Below, in pieces: positions 31,617 through 36,676 of a stretch of DNA of 36,676 nucleotides. Each line of letters opens with the position of its first letter. Positions within the stretch are counted from its first letter, which is position 1. A model generated the notes under the pieces. That model was given only the letters and a program-made list of their open reading frames with translations, searched no databases and was not told where the DNA came from. This DNA is from Verrucomicrobiota bacterium (GTDB taxonomy: Bacteria; Verrucomicrobiota; Verrucomicrobiia; Limisphaerales; UBA1100). The position numbers and the translations under genes are program-made. The stretch lies in assembly GCA_028343615.1 (NCBI GenBank), contig JAOLZA010000024.1, forward strand, positions 1 through 36,676. Reading direction: 5' to 3'.

Positions 31617-33956
31617 TTACTTGCCCGTATTGCCCACATCACGCCCCAACCAGGCCGGCAACAGCCCCAGCGCAGCAAACAACGCACCCGCTAAACCTGC
31701 CGACAATAATAACCCAAAATGTACCACCGGAGGGAAAGACGAAAAAGCAAACACACACAAAATCCCCGCCAATATCACCGTGGTGCACACAATCGGCCGA
31801 CATTTCACCTCCATCGTTTCGCGCAACGCCGCCTCACCATCAAGACCGCGCGCCCGTGCCATGCGCCAGTGAGTGATGAAATGGATCGTATCGTCCACCG
31901 CAATACCAAACGCCACGGCTGCCACCATGATGGTGATAGCGTTGAGCGGCACGCCGGCGAAGCCTTGCAAAGCCACCACTAGTCCCACCGGCAGCACGTT
32001 GATGAACAGAGCGATGAGCGCCAACGACAGCGAACGCCAAATCATCACCAGAGCCAGCCCTACCAATGCGCACGTGATCCCCGCCGTGTTCAATTGGCTG
32101 TGCACGATCACGCGGTCCGCCTCGAGGATTTCATGGATGCCCTCCGTGGCCGAGACGCTGATGGTCGCATCCGACCGCGCTTCCTCTAGTTCCCGCATCA
32201 GCGTATAGATCATCGCGATGTATTCCTCGGCCGGCATGAAACGCGTGCGGACGTATAAATAGGTCTTTCGTCTTTCCTCATCAAACAAGATGTCCATCAA
32301 CGGCAGCATTTCCTCGAAGGCGTTCGAGCTGAGAATGCGCAGCATATTGGGCTTCACCAGTTTCTCCGCCATGACCCGTACCAACTTGGATTCATCATCC
32401 ACCGCCGCATGATAAATCTGGTCTAGCACCCACGGGAACGCGTACGCCACCTCCACCTCCTCCCGCGCCACCGCAATGGCCCGCGCGCGTTGCAGGTATT
32501 CTATGAATTTCGCATCCTCCACCCCATTCGTACGGCCGGAATCGATCTCAATGCGCAACACATTGATACCGCCGCATTCGCGATCACACAGTTCCACCAC
32601 CTGACGCGTAGGACTTTCAGCCTCCAAAAATTCCGTGGCGCGAATATCCGTGCGCACCTTCGACCAGCCCCAAACCATCGTGCCCACCAGCAGCAACGTG
32701 CCCACCGCAATGGCCGGACGCCAGTGCCGCACCCGGCCTAGCCAACGCGAATAATCCAGTGACCGAGGCCGTTGCTGAACCGCCACCGGTACGCGGCCCC
32801 CATGCAAAAAGCGCAGCAACATCAGCGCCGGGCCAAACGTGATGGCGAACATCAACACCATCCCCATGCCGCCGATGAGACCGAATTCCCGTACCGACGG
32901 AACCTCGCTCGCCATCAATGAAAACAATCCCGCCGCCGTGGTCAGTCCCGCGAAGGCGCTGCTGCGAAACACTTTTTCAAACACCGTCCGCACCGCATCC
33001 TCCGCCGATTCCCCCTCATTACGCGCGCGTTGATACGCCGTGCCCACGTGAATGAGCATTGCCAAGTGCAGGCCCGACAGCAACGGAAAGAGTATCACCG
33101 TAAACACATTCGCCTTGTCACTAATCAGCGTAATCAACCCCGGCAACGCCGCCAGCCCGATTGCCTGACCGAGCAACACCGCCAGCAACATCCACAACGA
33201 AAAACGAAAGGTGAACAACAGCACCCCCAGCAAAATCACAAACGCGATAGGCAGAAACATCCACATATCCGCCCACAACGTCGCACGGATTTCCTCTTCC
33301 CCGTGCGGAAAGGATAGCACTTGAAACCGCTGGCCCTGTTGAGCGAAGGGCGCCAACGTGGCGTCGATGGACTCGACATATTTTTTGTTAGATTCCGCAG
33401 TACTCACATCCGCTTCGCACATCAGCCACATCAGCGCGCGGCGGTTGTCGTCCGTGACCAAAAAATTTTGCAGCAACGGCAGCCGGGCTTTGCAATACCT
33501 ACGCGCTGTTTCCAACTCCGTCGCGCTCAGGCCCGCTATGAGCGGCTCCATTTTCAACGGCGGGACGGATAACGGAGCCACCACGGGACGAAACGGCGGG
33601 TGCACCAAACTCAGCGCATGATACACATTCGGGTTGTCCATGCAGGCGGCGCTAATTTCCCGCAGGCGCGTGATGGCTTCGGGTGCGAATACGTCATCGA
33701 ATTCCACGACCACCAGCACAAACACAAGATCCTCTTCCAACTGCGCAATCCGGCTGTTGACCGATTCGTAGCCTTCGAGACTGCGTTGATCGCCCGAGAG
33801 CAGCACCTCCATATCCGCCCCCAGCTCGAAGCGATCCATCCGTCCGATCAACCCCATGCACAACAGCGCCACCAGCACCGCCCAAAGCCGGAATGGATCG
33901 AGATTGAATTTACCCTGCGACGCCGCCACGGCGGTTCTTCTACATTGCTCAATCAA
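31617..33956 (-). CDS. RND/MMPL-family exporter
   Basis: A 779-residue protein with the two-fold RND build: one membrane helix, a large extracytoplasmic domain (about 45-205), a five-helix block (about 210-385), another helix and periplasmic domain (about 410-590) and a final five-helix block. The intramembrane acidic pair D688-D689 in GIAVDDTIHF is the proton-relay element of the MMPL/HpnN/Patched-like branch, which moves lipids and other hydrophobic molecules. The gene opens at TTG 33956; a GTG nine codons later is possible. It follows a 65-residue exported peptide by 9 bp. The nearby lipid genes suggest a lipid substrate (inference). Confidence 0.88.
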   Translation of the reverse strand: MIEQCRRTAVAASQGKFNLDPFRLWAVLVALLCMGLIGRMDRFELGADMEVLLSGDQRSLEGYESVNSRIAQLEEDLVFVLVVVEFDDVFAPEAITRLREISAACMDNPNVYHALSLVHPPFRPVVAPLSVPPLKMEPLIAGLSATELETARRYCKARLPLLQNFLVTDDNRRALMWLMCEADVSTAESNKKYVESIDATLAPFAQQGQRFQVLSFPHGEEEIRATLWADMWMFLPIAFVILLGVLLFTFRFSLWMLLAVLLGQAIGLAALPGLITLISDKANVFTVILFPLLSGLHLAMLIHVGTAYQRARNEGESAEDAVRTVFEKVFRSSAFAGLTTAAGLFSLMASEVPSVREFGLIGGMGMVLMFAITFGPALMLLRFLHGGRVPVAVQQRPRSLDYSRWLGRVRHWRPAIAVGTLLLVGTMVWGWSKVRTDIRATEFLEAESPTRQVVELCDRECGGINVLRIEIDSGRTNGVEDAKFIEYLQRARAIAVAREEVEVAYAFPWVLDQIYHAAVDDESKLVRVMAEKLVKPNMLRILSSNAFEEMLPLMDILFDEERRKTYLYVRTRFMPAEEYIAMIYTLMRELEEARSDATISVSATEGIHEILEADRVIVHSQLNTAGITCALVGLALVMIWRSLSLALIALFINVLPVGLVVALQGFAGVPLNAITIMVAAVAFGIAVDDTIHFITHWRMARARGLDGEAALRETMEVKCRPIVCTTVILAGILCVFAFSSFPPVVHFGLLLSAGLAGALFAALGLLPAWLGRDVGNTGK

Positions 33957-33965
33957 CCAACTCGA

Positions 33966-34163
33966 CTATTTTTTCCCAACCAACTCTAGCCCGGCAGCGG
34001 TCATTGCAGTGACACCGATTTTCAAACAGGCGGTATCCGACGCGAATTGGGCAGAGTGCAACGAGGGCAACTCCCCGTCCACGTGTTCACGAACCGCCTT
34101 CTGCGAAGGCGCGGCAAAAACAGAGGCACAAAGAATAAGTGAGAGAAAAAGGGTGGATTTCAT
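33966..34163 (-). CDS. Small exported protein, 65 residues, unknown
   Basis: From ATG 34163 the product is a signal peptide (MKSTLFLSLILCASVFA) plus about 47 mature residues with one cysteine and a C-terminal TAMTAAGLELVGKK. I do not recognise it. It ends 9 bp before the RND gene on the same strand, so it may be a periplasmic accessory or a shortened remnant of a larger periplasmic adaptor. A longer open frame upstream crosses into the divergent gene and is discounted. Confidence 0.6.
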   Translation of the reverse strand: MKSTLFLSLILCASVFAAPSQKAVREHVDGELPSLHSAQFASDTACLKIGVTAMTAAGLELVGKK

Positions 34164-34254
34164 CCGCCGAGCATAACCACTTGAACCCAAGTTGTTAATC
34201 ATAGATTTCGCAGATGAACGTAGACCGCCACCCTCTCCGTGGCTACACTTCCGT

Positions 34255-35622
34255 ATGATTTCCCGTCGCAACTGGCTTCTTTCCTCGGCAACCGCCCTGC
34301 CGTTCTTGGGCTGCACGCAACTGCGCTCACCTGCAGCCCGTCCGGGACGCGATGAGCCGGGGCTACGCATCAAGCACATCCGCCGCACAACCATCAATTT
34401 GCCATACCGCGCCGTGCCCGCGCGCAGTATGGCACGCGAGCTGCCGCACTGGGTGTACGCCGAGATTTGCGAAGTGGAACTGGCCAATGGCGTCACCGGC
34501 TTTGGCGAAACAATGCTTTATTATACTTGGGGCGCTACCTCGGATGCGGATTTGGAATTTGCGCGCGGCAAAAACGCCGCCGCCATTATGTGGCGCGACG
34601 AGCTTGGCGCAGGCCTGCAAATGGCGTGCTTCGATGCCGTGGGGCGTTCGCTCGATGTGCCTGTGCACGCGTTGCTCGGCAAACAGGTTCACACGCAAAC
34701 CCCTGTGGCGTGGTGGAACATTGACCTCCCTCCGGAGGATGTGGCCAGCGAAGCGAAGACGGCCGCTACCGCTGGCTACAAGGCGTTCAAAACCAAAGGC
34801 CGCCCTTGGTTTGATATTTGGGAACAAGCCAAACAAGGCAACGCCGCCGCACCGGAAGGGTTTTCGATTACGTTTGACTACAACAACACATTGCTTAACG
34901 CGAAGCTCGGCATTCCGATCCTCAAAGACGTTGAAAAATATCCCATCACCAAAATTGTCGAGACGCCCATCCCGCAAGGCGACATCCTTGGCAATCAACA
35001 AATTCGCCGCGAGACGAAAGCTGCCGTGGCGATGCACTATGGCAACCCCGCGCCCGTCACCGCCATCCGCGAAAGCGTGTGCGACGGATTCGTGGTGGGC
35101 GGCGGTGCGACCAAGGTAATGAACGCCGGCCGCGTGGCTGCGATGGCCGATATGCCCTTTTGGCTTCAGATCGTCGGTAGCACCATCACCGGCGCGTGGG
35201 CGCTGCACTTTGGTGCGGTACTCACCCATGCCACTTGGCCGGCGGTAACGTGCTTCCAACTCTACGCCGATTCGCCCCTGCAACAACCCATCACCGTGAA
35301 AAACGGCTACTCAAAAATCCCCAACGCCCCTGGCCTCGGCGTGGATCTCGACTGGAACATCATCAAAAAGCTCACAGTCCCCAAACCACCCGCCCGGCCC
35401 GAGCCCGAGCGCCTGCTCGAAACCCGCTGGCCCAACGGCCGCAAAATGTATGTCGGCAGCAACGGCACCGTGAATTATATGCTGCGCAAATTTATGCTCC
35501 CCAGCAACCTCCCCTACTTCGAACCCGGCGTAACCACCCGCCTCATGCCCAACGACGGCTCCAAGGATTGGCGAGATCTGTATACCCGCGCGCGCGTGAA
35601 ACCGGTTATCACTAACACTTAA
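34255..35622 (+). CDS. Mandelate racemase/muconate lactonizing-type enolase-superfamily lipoprotein
   Basis: 455 residues from ATG 34255. The N-terminus combines a twin-arginine motif (SRRNWLL) with a lipobox FLGC (C20), suggesting a Tat-exported lipoprotein. The N-terminal capping domain (about 38-145; VTGFGET) precedes the barrel. K179-x-K181 (KTK), D208, E236 and D277 are probable catalytic lysines and metal ligands of the MR/MLE group. The C-terminal 60 residues are an extra tail (RWPNGRKMYVG). A periplasmic acid-sugar dehydratase or epimerase is plausible; the substrate is unknown. The start upstream at 34192 would put the Tat signal internally and is rejected. Confidence 0.83.
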   Translation: MISRRNWLLSSATALPFLGCTQLRSPAARPGRDEPGLRIKHIRRTTINLPYRAVPARSMARELPHWVYAEICEVELANGVTGFGETMLYYTWGATSDADLEFARGKNAAAIMWRDELGAGLQMACFDAVGRSLDVPVHALLGKQVHTQTPVAWWNIDLPPEDVASEAKTAATAGYKAFKTKGRPWFDIWEQAKQGNAAAPEGFSITFDYNNTLLNAKLGIPILKDVEKYPITKIVETPIPQGDILGNQQIRRETKAAVAMHYGNPAPVTAIRESVCDGFVVGGGATKVMNAGRVAAMADMPFWLQIVGSTITGAWALHFGAVLTHATWPAVTCFQLYADSPLQQPITVKNGYSKIPNAPGLGVDLDWNIIKKLTVPKPPARPEPERLLETRWPNGRKMYVGSNGTVNYMLRKFMLPSNLPYFEPGVTTRLMPNDGSKDWRDLYTRARVKPVITNT

Positions 35623-35675
35623 TGAAACAACTCATTCCATTTGTACTCGCTCTCAACATTCAAGCCGCCAAGTGA
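35622..35675 (+). pseudogene. 17-codon signal-peptide-like ORF, possible gene remnant
   Basis: The stop of the enolase-superfamily gene shares bases with an ATG (TAATG). It opens a 17-codon frame, MKQLIPFVLALNIQAAK, which reads like a signal peptide and then stops. The 3' end overlaps the last codons of the convergent Sel1 gene. It could be the remnant of a downstream operon gene lost by deletion, or a coincidence. Confidence 0.3.
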
Positions 35676-36676
35676 GCGCGGGACATTTGCTGCGCTTGCG
35701 CGATTTGTTCGGGGGTCATACAGCGCGCGGTATGGCGTTTGTTTTTCTCGGCAATCTCCAAGCCGTGCGATGACGCACGATTGAACCACACATACGCAAG
35801 TACATAATCCTCCGGCACACCGCGACCGCGCAAATAACAATCGGCCAAAATCAATTGCGCCTCGGGCACCTCCTGCTCGGCGGCAAGCTGGCACCACTTC
35901 GCCGCTTCGCCCGCATCCGCCTCCACACCCTCGCCGTGATGATACAGTGACGCCAACACGTGCTGCGCCACCGCGTGTCCCTGCTTAGCCGCCTGGCGAT
36001 ACCACGTGACGGCCTCATTCAAATTGGCCTCCCCAGCGCGCCCGAGATGCAGCATCACAGCCAAATTATACTGCGCCCGCGCCAAGCCTTGATCGGCGGC
36101 CAATTCGTACCAACGCAAAGCCGAAGCAAAACTCTGTTCCGTGCCGCGCCCTTGTTCATGGAATACACCCAGATTGCACTGGGCACTGGCGATACTTTGT
36201 TCGGCGGCGAGGTTGTAATACTTGAGCGCCTTTACGTCATCGGCGGGCACGCCGCGCCCGCGCGCGTACATTGCGCCGAGGTTAAACTGCGCCGCTGCGT
36301 GATCGGCATCTGCCGCAAGCGTGTACCAATCGGCAGCTTCCTTGAGATTTTCCATCACGCCATCGCCGCGTTCCAAACTCACCGCCAACCGATACTGCGC
36401 CTCGCGCACTCCCCCTTCGGCAGCTTTGCGCAGCCATTTCACCGCGGCGACCGCGTCGCGTGGCAGTGTAATGCCATCATCAAGCGCGCGACCGAGCAGC
36501 CATTGCGCCTCGGTGTGGTCGTCGGTGGCTGCTAATTCCAACCAACGCGCGGCTTCGAGCGAATGGGATTCCAAAAGATTTCGGCCCAAGTTGAATTGCG
36601 CGGGCAAACAATCCTGTTCCGCCGCGCGGCGATACCATTCCACCGCTTCTTTGATGTTCGCCTCCACGCCGATGCC
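35660..36676 (-). CDS. Sel1-repeat protein, 5' end beyond the window
   Basis: At least 338 residues visible, all Sel1-like (TPR-type) repeats: nine consecutive 36-residue units with WYxxAAEQ and AQxNLG signatures, ending in a short basic/Gln-rich tail (PEQIAQAQQMSRAHLAA). The reading frame stays open to the window edge with in-phase repeat sequence (GIGVEAN), so the GTG near the edge is not the start. No catalytic domain is visible. Sel1 proteins act as binding scaffolds, often periplasmic. The gene converges on the enolase-superfamily gene with 37 bp between stops. Confidence 0.9.
   Translation of the reverse strand, partial: GIGVEANIKEAVEWYRRAAEQDCLPAQFNLGRNLLESHSLEAARWLELAATDDHTEAQWLLGRALDDGITLPRDAVAAVKWLRKAAEGGVREAQYRLAVSLERGDGVMENLKEAADWYTLAADADHAAAQFNLGAMYARGRGVPADDVKALKYYNLAAEQSIASAQCNLGVFHEQGRGTEQSFASALRWYELAADQGLARAQYNLAVMLHLGRAGEANLNEAVTWYRQAAKQGHAVAQHVLASLYHHGEGVEADAGEAAKWCQLAAEQEVPEAQLILADCYLRGRGVPEDYVLAYVWFNRASSHGLEIAEKNKRHTARCMTPEQIAQAQQMSRAHLAA

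Noticed and set aside
34164-34496. Extension of the small exported protein frame to 176 codons
   Set aside because: It would run antisense into the enolase-type gene; the signal peptide begins at ATG 34163.
34363-35286. Minus-strand open frame (307 codons) opposite the enolase-superfamily gene
   Set aside because: Antisense shadow of a clear enzyme gene; no start signal or family features.
36665-36667. GTG near the window edge as start of the Sel1 protein
   Set aside because: Upstream codons continue a Sel1 repeat in frame (GIGVEAN), so the gene extends beyond the window.
1-36676. CRISPR arrays, tRNA/rRNA genes, insertion sequences, prophage genes
   Set aside because: No regularly spaced repeats, no transposase or integrase frames and no tRNA-like cloverleaf noticed; only the 21-bp tandem pair and the flotillin block repeat.

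Overview
The window looks like a chromosomal segment of a bacterium from the Planctomycetota-Verrucomicrobiota-Chlamydiota group, most likely a free-living (marine or freshwater) Verrucomicrobiota. The pointers are a planctomycete-type cytochrome/DUF1549/DUF1553 protein followed by the first codons of what looks like a DUF1501 Tat protein, several Tat- or lipobox-bearing periplasmic enzymes, Sel1-repeat proteins, and a thioredoxin/PDZ fusion. This is inference from gene content; no rRNA or marker gene is present. Genes are dense, mostly on the minus strand. No gene-free stretch exceeds about 220 bp, and I saw no tRNA, rRNA, CRISPR array or insertion sequence.

Left region (1-6.1 kb). A minus-strand run encodes a single-HKD phospholipase D-like protein, a polytopic membrane protein separated from it by 2 nt, and the cytochrome/DUF1549/DUF1553 protein leading into the DUF1501-like gene at the window edge. 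Divergent from the PLD gene is a coiled-coil protein of unknown family with a duplicated EMG motif.

Central island (6.1-17.2 kb). A YqiK-type flotillin and a giant AAA+ ATPase of the DUF3686 'DNA repair ATPase' type form an operon. The first 192 codons of the flotillin and its whole 220-bp divergent promoter region are duplicated about 2.2 kb away as a truncated stand-alone SPFH protein. In both copies the intergenic length, the position of a TATAAT box and the distance to the divergent start codon are identical. The divergent genes are a thioredoxin/CxxCH/PDZ protein and a secreted metallophosphoesterase. With the PLD, membrane and coiled-coil genes this island is my best candidate for an under-described membrane-stress or defence system.

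Lipid and metabolism region (17.2-34.2 kb, all minus). A lysophospholipid-transporter-like MFS protein and a PlsC-type acyltransferase form a pair resembling E. coli LplT/Aas. Then come a Tat-exported sugar-phosphate-isomerase-like protein (with a clear intrinsic terminator), an amidohydrolase lipoprotein, a DHODH-like flavoprotein, a von Willebrand A/Sel1 lipoprotein, a small lipoprotein, leucyl aminopeptidase, and a tightly overlapping block: acyltransferase, SDR reductase, alkyl-DHAP synthase, acyltransferase, HMG-CoA-reductase-like protein. This block reads as a eukaryote-like glycerol ether lipid pathway (DHAP acylation, alkyl exchange, ketone reduction, second acylation). An RND/MMPL exporter preceded by a 65-residue exported peptide lies upstream, separated by a terminator-like hairpin.

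Right end (34.2-36.7 kb). A plus-strand Tat/lipobox enolase-superfamily protein converges on a Sel1-repeat protein that runs off the window.
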